From NCBI RefSeq assembly GCF_943737015.1, contig NZ_CALSFP010000001.1:186001-250000 (forward strand): DNA of 64,000 nt. Direction: 5' to 3'. Of this stretch, positions 50,058-58,153 are shown in pieces. The notes under the pieces are model-generated. The model was not told the origin of the DNA, ran no database searches, and saw only the letters and a program-made list of their open reading frames with translations. The position numbers and the translations under genes are program-made. Every line of letters begins with the position of its first letter. Positions within the stretch are counted from its first letter, which is position 1. The stretch comes from Staphylococcus sp. Marseille-Q5304 (lineage in GTDB: Bacteria; Bacillota; Bacilli; Staphylococcales; Staphylococcaceae).

Positions 50058-50753
50058 ATGTATGTCGAACGAAATAATTCCCAAAATGTTGAAGACTTAA
50101 AGGCAGACTTTAGAGAGAATTTTGGAGAATTTACAAGTTCTGAAGCGGCATTTGAATCATTGATCGGTTTTGTTTCTTTAGAACAACTATATTCTTCAGC
50201 ATTAAAGGAAATTAGTACAAAACTTGATATATTAGATGATCATTTCCAACAAATGTATAAACATAATCCAATTCATCATATGGAACGTCGCGTGAAGGAA
50301 ATGCGTAGTTTAATGAAGAAATTAAAACGTAAAGGGTTACCCATTTCAACTGAAGCGGCAAAAGAGCATATTCAAGATATCGCTGGTATCAGAGTTATTT
50401 GTAATTACCTTGATGATATTTATATGATTGAGTCGTTATTACTTAAACAAGAAGACGTGAAACTGCTTAAACGTAAAGACTATATTAAAAATCCAAAAGG
50501 CAATGGCTATCGCAGTTTACATATCGTCGTAACAGTACCTGTGTTTTTAGCGAATGCAGTAGAGATTGTACCAGTAGAAATACAAATACGTACGATTGGT
50601 ATGGATATGTGGGCGAGCTTAGAACATAAGATTCGTTATAAAAATAGTACCGATACTGAACAATATAAAACTGATTTACACGAATGTGCAGAAGAAATCA
50701 CCGCAATCGAAAATAAAATGCAACGTATTCATTCTGAAGTATTCACTAACTAA
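50058..50753 (+). CDS. relP: Small alarmone synthetase RelP
   Basis: A 231-aa single-domain (p)ppGpp synthetase that transfers pyrophosphate from ATP to GTP/GDP. It lacks the hydrolase and TGS domains of Rel. Synthetase motifs: [36 protein letters not shown] and [18 protein letters not shown]. Of the two staphylococcal small synthetases, sequence and the neighbouring MerR and gnt genes fit RelP, a cell-envelope-stress synthetase. The ATG at 50058 lies 8 nt after GGAGG; earlier in-frame starts precede that site. Confidence 0.93.
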   Translation: MYVERNNSQNVEDLKADFRENFGEFTSSEAAFESLIGFVSLEQLYSSALKEISTKLDILDDHFQQMYKHNPIHHMERRVKEMRSLMKKLKRKGLPISTEAAKEHIQDIAGIRVICNYLDDIYMIESLLLKQEDVKLLKRKDYIKNPKGNGYRSLHIVVTVPVFLANAVEIVPVEIQIRTIGMDMWASLEHKIRYKNSTDTEQYKTDLHECAEEITAIENKMQRIHSEVFTN

Positions 50754-50874
50754 TGTAAGTTAATTTCATATGTTTATGTTCCCTTTATGAATAAGCATTT
50801 TCTAAAACTTTAAAGAAAAGGTTGATAGTGACGTTACGTCATTTACTAGACTAAGCCTCAAGGAGGTAATTAAA

Positions 50875-51597
50875 ATGACAACATATCAGACAGGGGAACT
50901 TGCTAAGTCGTGTAATGTATCGGTGAGGACCGTCCAGTATTATGATAAAGGAGGGTTGTTACAATCCAATCAACAGGGAAACTATCAACGTCGAATCTTT
51001 GATGAAATAAGTAAAGAAAGATTAGAAATCATTATAATTTTGAAGTCTTTAAATTTCGGTTTAAAAGACATCAAAGCGATATTGAATGATGATAATGGTT
51101 TAAAAGTTGTGCGTTCGCTTGTCACACAACAAGAAAGACTATTAGAACAAAAACGTGACGAGATCCATGAAACATTAAAGCAAATCCATAAATTTAAGCA
51201 CTATGTTGGTGAAGATGTAGAAGCCCCGTTACCCAAAATAATCGAAACACATCAACTAATGAATGACAGTGCAACAGAAACACGTTTATTAAAATGTATT
51301 GGCAAGCGATTTATACCGTTAGTGTTACTACAATATAGCTCACTGTTAGTAAGTATTTTGAAACAAACATGGAAACCAATATTATATACTTTCCCACTAT
51401 TGTTCGGCGGTGCAACGTATTTGGCGAATATAATCTATAAAGATTTAAAATATCTTTGTCCACATTGTCAGCAAATATTTAAACCATCATTTACACAATG
51501 GGCGAGTGCGAAACATACTCCGCGTACACGTCAATTGACATGTACGCACTGCCATACTCAAAGTCACTGTATTCCAGTTGTTGAGGGCACACATTAA
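50875..51597 (+). CDS. MerR-family regulator with hydrophobic segments and C-terminal zinc ribbon
   Basis: A 240-aa protein. Residues 1-70 are a MerR winged helix (Y-Q-T-G-E-L-A-K-S-C-N-V-S-V-R-T-V-Q-Y-Y-D-K-G-G-L-L), 80-112 a dimerisation coiled coil. Residues about 146-163 and 168-187 are hydrophobic and could be two membrane helices. The C-terminus has C-P-H-C (195-198) and C-T-H-C (223-226), a probable zinc ribbon. It may be a membrane-tethered regulator sensing envelope state or metal, but this is inference. Good site (AGGAGG) before the ATG. Lies between relP and gntR. Confidence 0.8.
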   Translation: MTTYQTGELAKSCNVSVRTVQYYDKGGLLQSNQQGNYQRRIFDEISKERLEIIIILKSLNFGLKDIKAILNDDNGLKVVRSLVTQQERLLEQKRDEIHETLKQIHKFKHYVGEDVEAPLPKIIETHQLMNDSATETRLLKCIGKRFIPLVLLQYSSLLVSILKQTWKPILYTFPLLFGGATYLANIIYKDLKYLCPHCQQIFKPSFTQWASAKHTPRTRQLTCTHCHTQSHCIPVVEGTH

Positions 51598-51610
51598 TAA
51601 GATATTACTC

Positions 51611-51655
51611 AAAAATGATTTTTATTTCCTATGGAGATAGAAATCATTTTTTGTT
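51611..51655 (+). terminator. Terminator after MerR gene
   Basis: AAAAATGATTT and AAATCATTTTTT arms with a loop of about 19 nt. A/T-rich stem, moderate support. Confidence 0.55.
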
Positions 51656-51812
51656 TAATATAAAATGTGTATTTTGACACGTCGGGCAGAGTGCTAGGGG
51701 TCAAGTTATCAGAAATAAAACATATGACTGTCTAATTTGAAACAGAAATTCATATTGTATAATTAATAACTATGTTTAAGATTTATGTTAAAAAGTGCAT
51801 AAAACAAACGAA

Positions 51813-51826
51813 TGCAAGCGCTTGCA
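51813..51826 (+). promoter_or_regulatory. Perfect palindromic cre site of the gnt operon
   Basis: TGCAAGCGCTTGCA, a perfect 14-bp palindrome; matches the cre core AARCGYTT-type pattern with CAAGCGCTTG. It overlaps the predicted -35 box, so CcpA binding should block RNA polymerase. Confidence 0.75.
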
Positions 51827-51850
51827 TAAAATAGTGAGTTGTGTTACCAT
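51822..51850 (+). promoter_or_regulatory. Predicted gnt promoter
   Basis: TTGCAT (51822-51827), 17-bp spacer, extended -10 TGTTACCAT (51842-51850). The cre covers the -35 and the GntR operator begins at the end of the -10. Confidence 0.6.
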
Positions 51851-51866
51851 ACTTGTATACAAGTAT
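51849..51866 (+). promoter_or_regulatory. GntR operator
   Basis: ATACTTGTATACAAGTAT, an 18-bp perfect palindrome just upstream of gntR. It is the same sequence I recall as the Bacillus subtilis GntR operator. Gluconate would release GntR. Confidence 0.85.
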
Positions 51867-51893
51867 TTCGAACGTTAAAGAGGTGATGAATCA

Positions 51894-52577
51894 GTGGAAT
51901 TTGAATATCCCGAAAGATGGCTTGAGAATGGCTCGAAAGGTGAATTAATAGCAGCCGAAATTCGACTCATGATCGTCGATGGCAAAATCACTCCAGAAAC
52001 TTTACTTACTGAAAATCAAATCGCAAAGGAATTTAATGTCAGCCGATCACCGGTGCGTGATGCTTTTAAATTATTGAAGCAAGACCAGCTTATTCATTTA
52101 GAAAGAATGGGTGCAGAAGTCTTACGTTTTGATGAAAAGGAAAAAAGAGAGCTCTATGATCTACGTATTATGTTAGAGTCTTTCGCGTTTAATCGAATAG
52201 GAGAACAAGACCGTTCATATATTGTTAAAGAGTTGAAAAAACAATTGGAAATGATGAAAGTATCCGTACAGTTTGAAGATGCTGAGTCATTTACACAACA
52301 CGATATGAAATTTCATGAGGTCACTATATTAACTTCAGGTCATCAATATTTAAAGTCATTTTGGAATAATTTAAAGCCAGTAATGGAAGCACTTATATTA
52401 TTATCAATGAGAAAAAGAATGCAACATGACCCAAAAGATTTCGATCGAATTCATCATAATCATTCAGTATTTATAGAAGCGGTTGAACAACAAGATCCAG
52501 AAAAATTACGACAAGCATTTCATTTAAACTTTGATGATGTAGGCGATGATATTGATAGTTTCTGGTTAAGTAAATGA
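51894..52577 (+). CDS. gntR: Gluconate operon repressor GntR (GntR/FadR family, FCD domain)
   Basis: A 227-aa repressor: N-terminal winged helix (T-E-N-Q-I-A-K-E-F-N-V-S-R-S-P-V-R-D-A-F-K-L-L, about residues 35-65) and a helical FCD effector domain with metal-ligand residues (H-D-M-K-F-H-E, H-H-N-H). The GTG at 51894 follows AGGTG by 8 nt; the ATG at 51886 is out of frame. First gene of gntRKP. Confidence 0.93.
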   Translation: MEFEYPERWLENGSKGELIAAEIRLMIVDGKITPETLLTENQIAKEFNVSRSPVRDAFKLLKQDQLIHLERMGAEVLRFDEKEKRELYDLRIMLESFAFNRIGEQDRSYIVKELKKQLEMMKVSVQFEDAESFTQHDMKFHEVTILTSGHQYLKSFWNNLKPVMEALILLSMRKRMQHDPKDFDRIHHNHSVFIEAVEQQDPEKLRQAFHLNFDDVGDDIDSFWLSK

Positions 52578-52609
52578 ACTTAATCATATAAAAATGAGGA
52601 GGGCGCGCC

Positions 52610-54151
52610 ATGAAATATATGATTGGTGTAGATATAGGGACGACGAGTACAAAGTCAGTGCTCTACGATGAAAATGGTCAATTTATTATGAAACATAATA
52701 TTGGATATACTTTAAACACACCAAATGTTGAAACTTCAGAGGAAAATCCCGATGAATTATTTGATGCTGTGCTAATGACAGTAAAATATGTCATGCGTGA
52801 ATCAAAAATAGCTAAAGAAGATTTGAAACTCATTTCGTTTAGTGCACAAATGCATAGTCTCATTGCCATGGATGACAAGCATCAAAGATTAACGGAAAAC
52901 ATTACATGGGCGGATAATCGTTCAGCTCGATATGCAGAAAAATTAAAAAACGAACACGATGGTTTAACTATTTATCAACGCACTGGAACACCGATACATC
53001 CGATGTCTCCATTATCTAAAATATATTGGCTGAAACATGAACAAAAAAATATTTACGACCAAACTGCGTTGTTTGCAGATATTAAAACATACATTTTCCA
53101 TGAATTATTTGAACAATATGTCATTGACCAATCAATGGCTTCAGCTACGGGGATGTATAATTTAGAGTCAATGACGTGGGATAAAGAAGTATTGGATTTA
53201 TTAGGAATAAAGGAATCACAATTACCAGAAATCGTACCAACGACACATATTTTAAAAGGGATGAAACGACGCTATGCTACTTTAATGGGCATAGATGCAG
53301 ATACGCCTGTCGTAGTTGGAGCGAGCGATGGTGTATTATCGAATTTAGGTGTGAATGCATTCAAAAAAGGCGAAGTTGCCGTAACGATCGGGACTTCAGG
53401 TGCCATTAGAACGGTTATTGATAAGCCACGCACAGACTATAAGGGGCGTATCTTCTGTTATGTATTAACCGAAGACCACTATGTCATAGGGGGACCGGTT
53501 AACAATGGAGGCGTCATTTTACGCTGGCTTAGAGATGAAGTGTTAGCAAGCGAAGTTGAAACTGCTAAGCGTTTAGGTGTTGATCCGTATGATGTGCTCA
53601 CACGTATAGCAAGTCGTGTTAAACCAGGTGCAGATGGATTATTATTCCACCCTTATCTAGCAGGAGAGCGTGCCCCATTGTGGAGCGCTGATGCGAGAGG
53701 TTCATTCTTTGGTTTAACTTTATCACACAAAAAAGAACACATGATCCGTGCAGCATTGGAAGGTGTATTATTCAATCTTTATACCGTATATTTAGCTCTG
53801 ATAGAAGTTATGAATGAAACACCTTCAACAATTAAAGCGACAGGTGGATTTGCCAAAAGTGAAGTTTGGCGTCAAATGATGTCAGATATTTTCGATACAG
53901 ATTTAATTGTTCCAGAGAGCTACGAAAGTTCTTGCCTAGGGGCGTGTGTATTAGGTATGAAAGCACTTGGGGAGATTGATGATTTCTCTGTTATTGAAGA
54001 CATGGTAGGAACGACAAATGCACATCAACCTAACCAAGATAATGTGAGTATTTATCAACAACTCGTCTCAATATTTATTAAATTGAGTCGATCGTTAGAT
54101 GAAAGCTATCATGAAATCTCAAACTTCCAAAGAAATCATATATCAACATAA
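52610..54151 (+). CDS. gntK: Gluconate kinase (FGGY family)
   Basis: A 513-aa FGGY carbohydrate kinase phosphorylating gluconate to 6-phosphogluconate. The N-terminal ATP loop G-V-D-I-G-T-T-S-T-K, the FGGY signature region M-S-P-L-S-K-I-Y-W-L, and the C-terminal A-T-G-G-F-A-K-S segment are visible. Length fits Gram-positive GntK. GAGGAGGG precedes the ATG. 32 bp separate it from gntR; a stem-loop separates it from gntP. Confidence 0.95.
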   Translation: MKYMIGVDIGTTSTKSVLYDENGQFIMKHNIGYTLNTPNVETSEENPDELFDAVLMTVKYVMRESKIAKEDLKLISFSAQMHSLIAMDDKHQRLTENITWADNRSARYAEKLKNEHDGLTIYQRTGTPIHPMSPLSKIYWLKHEQKNIYDQTALFADIKTYIFHELFEQYVIDQSMASATGMYNLESMTWDKEVLDLLGIKESQLPEIVPTTHILKGMKRRYATLMGIDADTPVVVGASDGVLSNLGVNAFKKGEVAVTIGTSGAIRTVIDKPRTDYKGRIFCYVLTEDHYVIGGPVNNGGVILRWLRDEVLASEVETAKRLGVDPYDVLTRIASRVKPGADGLLFHPYLAGERAPLWSADARGSFFGLTLSHKKEHMIRAALEGVLFNLYTVYLALIEVMNETPSTIKATGGFAKSEVWRQMMSDIFDTDLIVPESYESSCLGACVLGMKALGEIDDFSVIEDMVGTTNAHQPNQDNVSIYQQLVSIFIKLSRSLDESYHEISNFQRNHIST

Positions 54152-54159
54152 AGTAACTG

Positions 54160-54206
54160 TGGAAATCGCAAGAACGTGTAATTCTTGCGTTTCCATAGCA
54201 ATTTTA
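54160..54206 (+). terminator. Stem-loop between gntK and gntP
   Basis: TGGAAATCGCAAGAA / TTCTTGCGTTTCCA, a 14-bp stem with one bulge, followed by a poor T tract (TAGCAATTTT). It is more likely a partial terminator or mRNA-stability element that adjusts the permease:kinase ratio. Confidence 0.6.
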
Positions 54207-54214
54207 AAATAAAA

Positions 54215-54228
54215 AGAAAGCGCTATCA
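54215..54228 (+). promoter_or_regulatory. cre-like site before gntP
   Basis: AGAAAGCGCTATCA matches the cre consensus at 13 of 14 positions (first base differs), 57 bp before the gntP start. A second catabolite-repression point inside the operon. Confidence 0.5.
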
Positions 54229-54284
54229 TAATAAGTTTGTTATTAAAATACAACTTATTATTTGCTTTGAAAGGGGAGACCTGT

Positions 54285-55643
54285 ATGTTTGAAACAATTT
54301 GGCCGTTAATTACGGTTGTTATAGGGATTATTTTATTATTATCACTCATCATATTTATGAAATTAAATACATTTATAGCATTAATTATTACTTCAATTGT
54401 TACTGCAATTTTATTGGGCATGCCTTTAGATAAAATTATTGAAACGATTGAAAAAGGAATGGGTAGCACATTAGGCCATATCGCATTGATATTTGGACTG
54501 GGTGCCATACTTGGTAAATTACTTGCAGATGGGGGCGGTGCTACACGAATTGCTGATACATTAATCAATAAGTTTGGACATAAGCATGTACAATGGGCCA
54601 TGCTAATTGCTGCATTTATTGTAGGTATCGCACTGTTCTTTGAAGTTGGATTAGTCTTATTAATACCACTCGTATTTACAATTGCAAAGCGTGCGAATGT
54701 TTCACAACTCAAACTTGGATTACCTATGGTCGTAGCATTATCGGTTATACATGGTTTCTTACCACCACATCCAGGGCCGGTAGTTATTGCGAAAGAACTG
54801 AAAGCCAATCTAGGGCAAGTATTACTTTATGGGATGATTATTGCGATTCCGGTAACAATTATTGCTGGACCAATTTTTAATAAAATGGCTGAAAAGATTA
54901 TTCCTTCAGCTTATCGTCGTGAGGGAGATATTTCAGCTTTAGGTGCGCAAAAAGAGTTTACTGAAGCTGAGATGCCAAGCTTTGGAATTAGTATATTAAC
55001 AGCTATTTCACCTATTGTATTAATGTTAATTGCTACGATTGTGCAATTGATTACAGGACATGAAGAAGCTAAGAACGGTATCGAAAGTTTTATTTACTTT
55101 ATTGGTACTGCAGGTACGGCGATGTTAATCGCAGTCTTACTAGCAATGTATACGATGGGATTCAAACAAGGACGTAACAATGCAGAAATCATGGATTCTG
55201 TATCAAATGCGATTTACCCAATTGGCATGATGATCTTGATTATTGGTGGTGGCGGTACCTTTAAACAAGTATTAATCGATGGGGGCGTAGGTGATACAAT
55301 ATCTAAATTATTTGAAGGTACTGAGATGTCACCGATTCTATTAGCGTGGATTGTTGCAGCAGTTCTTAGAATTGCACTAGGTTCTTCAACTGTTGCTGCG
55401 ATTTCCTCCACTGGTATTGTAGTCCCCTTACTGCAATCTTCTGATGTCAACGTTGCACTTGTCGTACTTGCTATTGGTGCTGGTAGTGTTATATTATCTC
55501 ATGTTAATGATGCTGGATTTTGGATGTTTAAAGAGTACTTCGGTTTAACCGTAAAAGAAACATTCTTAACGTGGTCGTTACTTGAAACAATTATTTCTGT
55601 CTCAGGACTTGTCTTTATATTGTTATTAAGTATATTTGTTTAA
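54285..55643 (+). CDS. gntP: Gluconate permease GntP
   Basis: A 452-aa gluconate:H+ symporter of the GntP family with about twelve to fourteen helices. Family motifs: G-L-G-A-I-L-G-K-L-L-A-D-G-G-G-A near residue 70, H-G-F-L-P-P-H-P-G-P near residue 160, and S-H-V-N-D-A-G-F-W near the C-terminus. The ATG at 54285 lies after AAAGGGGAGA; the longer in-frame start precedes this site. Imports gluconate for GntK. Confidence 0.95.
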   Translation: MFETIWPLITVVIGIILLLSLIIFMKLNTFIALIITSIVTAILLGMPLDKIIETIEKGMGSTLGHIALIFGLGAILGKLLADGGGATRIADTLINKFGHKHVQWAMLIAAFIVGIALFFEVGLVLLIPLVFTIAKRANVSQLKLGLPMVVALSVIHGFLPPHPGPVVIAKELKANLGQVLLYGMIIAIPVTIIAGPIFNKMAEKIIPSAYRREGDISALGAQKEFTEAEMPSFGISILTAISPIVLMLIATIVQLITGHEEAKNGIESFIYFIGTAGTAMLIAVLLAMYTMGFKQGRNNAEIMDSVSNAIYPIGMMILIIGGGGTFKQVLIDGGVGDTISKLFEGTEMSPILLAWIVAAVLRIALGSSTVAAISSTGIVVPLLQSSDVNVALVVLAIGAGSVILSHVNDAGFWMFKEYFGLTVKETFLTWSLLETIISVSGLVFILLLSIFV

Positions 55644-55655
55644 ATAAATTGATAG

Positions 55656-55701
55656 ACCAAGATGTTAGGCCAAGATGAGGTGCTGACATCTTGGTTTTTA
55701 T
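55656..55701 (+). terminator. Terminator of the gnt operon
   Basis: ACCAAGATGT and ACATCTTGGT arms, loop of about 20 nt, TTTTT tail. Confidence 0.8.
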
Positions 55702-55838
55702 CGTTAGTGTTTTGATTACTAGGTTTAAGATGAATATTGACTATTTTGTGAAAATAATCACAAATAGCTTCTCAAAACAATCATGAAGCGTTAATATAAA
55801 AGTGTAATAAAGATTAAAGAAAACACGGAGTGACTTAT

Positions 55839-56033
55839 ATGAGAAAGGTCATAGAAGAAGTTATCTTTTCAGAAGAAAGTAGTTATGAAATTTACACACA
55901 TACGGGTGTAAATCAAGGTATTATTAATGACATTAAAGATGGATACAGATGTATTGACTATATAACATTTTCAGATGCGGAGAAATTGTACAACTATGGA
56001 TTGGAAAAACAACAGCAACTTGTTATAAGTTAA
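55839..56033 (+). CDS. Small protein with possible helix-turn-helix, unknown function
   Basis: A 64-aa acidic protein. The segment S-Y-E-I-Y-T-H-T-G-V-N-Q-G-I-I-N-D-I-K-D-G has the spacing of a short helix-turn-helix like those of small phage or XRE repressors, but there is no firm family match. The ATG at 55839 lies 8 nt after GGAG. Stand-alone gene. Confidence 0.6.
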   Translation: MRKVIEEVIFSEESSYEIYTHTGVNQGIINDIKDGYRCIDYITFSDAEKLYNYGLEKQQQLVIS

Positions 56034-56173
56034 AAAACTGTAACCATCGTTAGTATTGGGGTGGGTTAGTTTTATCATATTTATTTCATAAAACACTCAT
56101 CTCATGCATGTTTTTCTCCCTAGTATGAATCTCTTTCATGATTTATGCCGCGCCCTTAAGTATCGCTTAGTGC

Positions 56174-56248
56174 GTTTAGGCTCTTATGCCTAAACAAAAA
56201 TAGAGCTCTGTGAGGTTGTAATACAATCTACACAGGGCTCTTTTTACT
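56174..56248 (+). terminator. Two tandem hairpins (terminator and upstream stem)
   Basis: GTTTAGG/GCCTAAAC (56174-56195) followed by AGAGCTCTGTG/CACAGGGCTCT (56202-56241) with a TTTTTACTTTT tail. They end the + transcript upstream and may serve the convergent 89-aa gene. Confidence 0.7.
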
Positions 56249-56264
56249 TTTACGATGTAATATA

Positions 56265-56534
56265 TTAAACATAAGCACTAAAGTTTTCTTTAACTTCGTT
56301 ATAACTATATTCAATATTAAAAATGCTGAGACGTATTTTATCTTCCGATGTGTAAGGAATACGTAGATAATTATGTTTAGAGACAAATGATCTAAATGAT
56401 TTTTCTAATCGTTTACGTTGTGCAATTTCCATTTTAGTCCATTCTTCTTCAGTAAATAAATCTTCAAATTTAAAATTAAAGCTTGTCTTGTCAATCGTCT
56501 CTCTTAATTGGGCAACTCTTTGTTCGAATTCCAT
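56265..56534 (-). CDS. Small conserved protein (DUF1413-like)
   Basis: An 89-aa soluble, charged protein with the pattern F-K-F-E-D-L-F-T-E-E-E-W-T-K-M...R-L-E-K-S-F-R-S-F-V seen in DUF1413-type proteins (L-F...W..l....r..lGr.F). Function unknown; the fold is probably a small DNA-associated helical domain. GGAGG lies just before the ATG. Family assignment is tentative. Confidence 0.65.
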   Translation of the reverse strand: MEFEQRVAQLRETIDKTSFNFKFEDLFTEEEWTKMEIAQRKRLEKSFRSFVSKHNYLRIPYTSEDKIRLSIFNIEYSYNEVKENFSAYV

Positions 56535-56699
56535 ATGATACCTCCTATAATCTCACGGTATATATTACATATATACCCATTTTACGTTTTAATATTTTGA
56601 ACTAGAACAGTCCGTTTAAATCTCAAAGACTGCAGTACCGTTACAGTGATTGTTACAATGAGTTTATAATTAAGATTTTGAGATGAAAGGATGAATGAA

Positions 56700-57404
56700 A
56701 TGAAACAATTACAAGGTCAAGTTGCAATTATCACAGGTGCAAGTAGTGGTATAGGTGCTGGCATAGCACAAGAATTTGCTAATCATGGGATTAAGCTTGT
56801 ACTATCAGGGCGTAATCAAACACGTTTAGATTCAGTTGCTCAACAAATTAAACAACAATCACAAGCAGAGGTCACTACTGTTATAGCTGATGTGACTAAA
56901 CAAGAGGAGGTTGAACATTTAGTAGCCCAAGCCAAAGAAATTTATGGACAAGTTGATATTTTAGTTAATAGTGCTGGCAAAATGCTTTCCTCTGCTATTA
57001 GAGAAGGCGCGGTTGAAGATTGGAATGATATGTTAGATATTAACGTAAAAGGTACGTTATATGGTATAAATGCTGTCTTACCGACATTCCTAAACCAATC
57101 CAGTGGACATATCATTAATATTGCTTCAATTTCTGGATTTGAAGTAACAAAGACAAGTACGCTTTATAGTGCTACAAAGGCAGCTGTACATTCAATTACA
57201 CAAGGTCTTGAGAAAGAGCTCGCTAAGACAGGTGTGCGTTCTACTAGTATCTCACCAGGTATGGTTGATACACCGCTTAGTGGTGGTTCCGATTGGGGCG
57301 GACGTAAAAAGTTAGATCCAAAAGATATTGCAGAAGCTGCGATTTACGCATTAATGCAACCGAGTCATGTGAATGTGAATGAAGTTACAGTTAGACTTGT
57401 TTAA
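56700..57404 (+). CDS. Short-chain dehydrogenase/reductase
   Basis: A 234-aa classical SDR: cofactor loop T-G-A-S-S-G-I-G (about residues 11-18), N-S-A-G, catalytic Ser in I-A-S-I-S-G and the Y-S-A-T-K-A-A active site. NADP(H) preference is suggested by G-R-N after strand 2. Substrate unknown. The ATG at 56700 lies 10 nt after AAAGG; an ATG at 56691 is too close. Confidence 0.88.
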   Translation: MKQLQGQVAIITGASSGIGAGIAQEFANHGIKLVLSGRNQTRLDSVAQQIKQQSQAEVTTVIADVTKQEEVEHLVAQAKEIYGQVDILVNSAGKMLSSAIREGAVEDWNDMLDINVKGTLYGINAVLPTFLNQSSGHIINIASISGFEVTKTSTLYSATKAAVHSITQGLEKELAKTGVRSTSISPGMVDTPLSGGSDWGGRKKLDPKDIAEAAIYALMQPSHVNVNEVTVRLV

Positions 57405-57409
57405 AACAA

Positions 57410-57691
57410 TTATTTAGATAAATTCATATCATCTGTAATGTTAAAATCACCATGTTCTAAATACTCTAGTTTTGCAGTTAAAATGTTATCAATTTCATTT
57501 AATTCATTGATTTTTTTACGAATTTTTTGTTGATATTGTTTTATAAATATTTTGCTTTCGTCGGTTGATAAATTTTGAATTTCACTGATTTGGTTTAATG
57601 TAATATCTAGGTTTTTTAAATATTTAACTAATAATAGCCATTTCACGTGTTGTTCAGTATATTGTCTATAATTATTATTGTCACGGAGAAT
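57410..57691 (-). pseudogene. 5'-truncated MerR-family regulator
   Basis: Reading leftward from about 57691: I-L-R-D-N-N-N-Y-R-Q-Y-T-E-Q-H-V-K-W-L-L-L-V-K-Y-L-K-N-L-D-I-T-L-N-Q-I, then a coiled-coil tail to the stop at 57410. This is the second half of a MerR DNA-binding domain and dimerisation helix; the first helix-turn-helix is absent and the frame has no valid start beyond. The GTG at 57646 is internal. Confidence 0.75.
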
Positions 57692-58051
57692 ATGATTAAA
57701 GACGCACTTTCTTCTAAAGTCCTTTATACATTAGCATTGTCGCAAAAGTTACAAGGAACTTCAGTGACAGCAAATCTGTTCCATCCGGGCTATGTGTCCG
57801 ACTCGAATTTATTACTTCCAAAATCCAAAATAGGTAAGTTTGGCTATAAAATTTTAAGTCAAATATTAATTTTAATATTCAAAGTCTTTTCAGAACCAAA
57901 TCCAGATGTTGGTAAGAAATTAGTTCTTGATACGGATTTATCACAAACATCAGGTAAATTCTTTAATGAAAAAAGAGAAATCGTGCCATTGTCAAACAAA
58001 TATAGTCAAGACAAGATAGATCAAATATTTGCCCATAGCAAACAATTTTAA
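57692..58051 (+). pseudogene. 5'-truncated SDR oxidoreductase
   Basis: C-terminal 119 residues of an SDR of the retinol-dehydrogenase type: S-S-K-V-L-Y-T-L-A-L-S-Q-K-L-Q-G-T-S-V-T-A-N-L-F-H-P-G-Y-V. The Lys of the catalytic Y-x-x-x-K region survives, but the cofactor-binding half and the catalytic Tyr are lost. A GGAG lies a few bases before the ATG at 57692, probably by chance. It abuts the truncated MerR head to head. Confidence 0.75.
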
Positions 58052-58085
58052 GATTAAGTTCTTTTATAAAAGGCCGTCAAATACA

Positions 58086-58128
58086 AAAAAGCGAGGTAGC
58101 AATCTAACAATTGCTACCTCGCTTTTTA
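58086..58128. terminator. Bidirectional terminator, SDR fragment / ppk
   Basis: AAAAAGCGAGGTAGCAAT with ATTGCTACCTCGCTTTTT, an 18-bp perfect stem with A and T flanks. Confidence 0.9.
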
Positions 58129-58153
58129 TATAATAAAGAACTATTTTAGTTAA

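Noticed and set aside
57647..57691. N-terminal extension of the SDR fragment (M-L-F-S-I-L-S-I-I)
   Set aside because: This is the antisense of the MerR remnant across the deletion junction, not SDR sequence.
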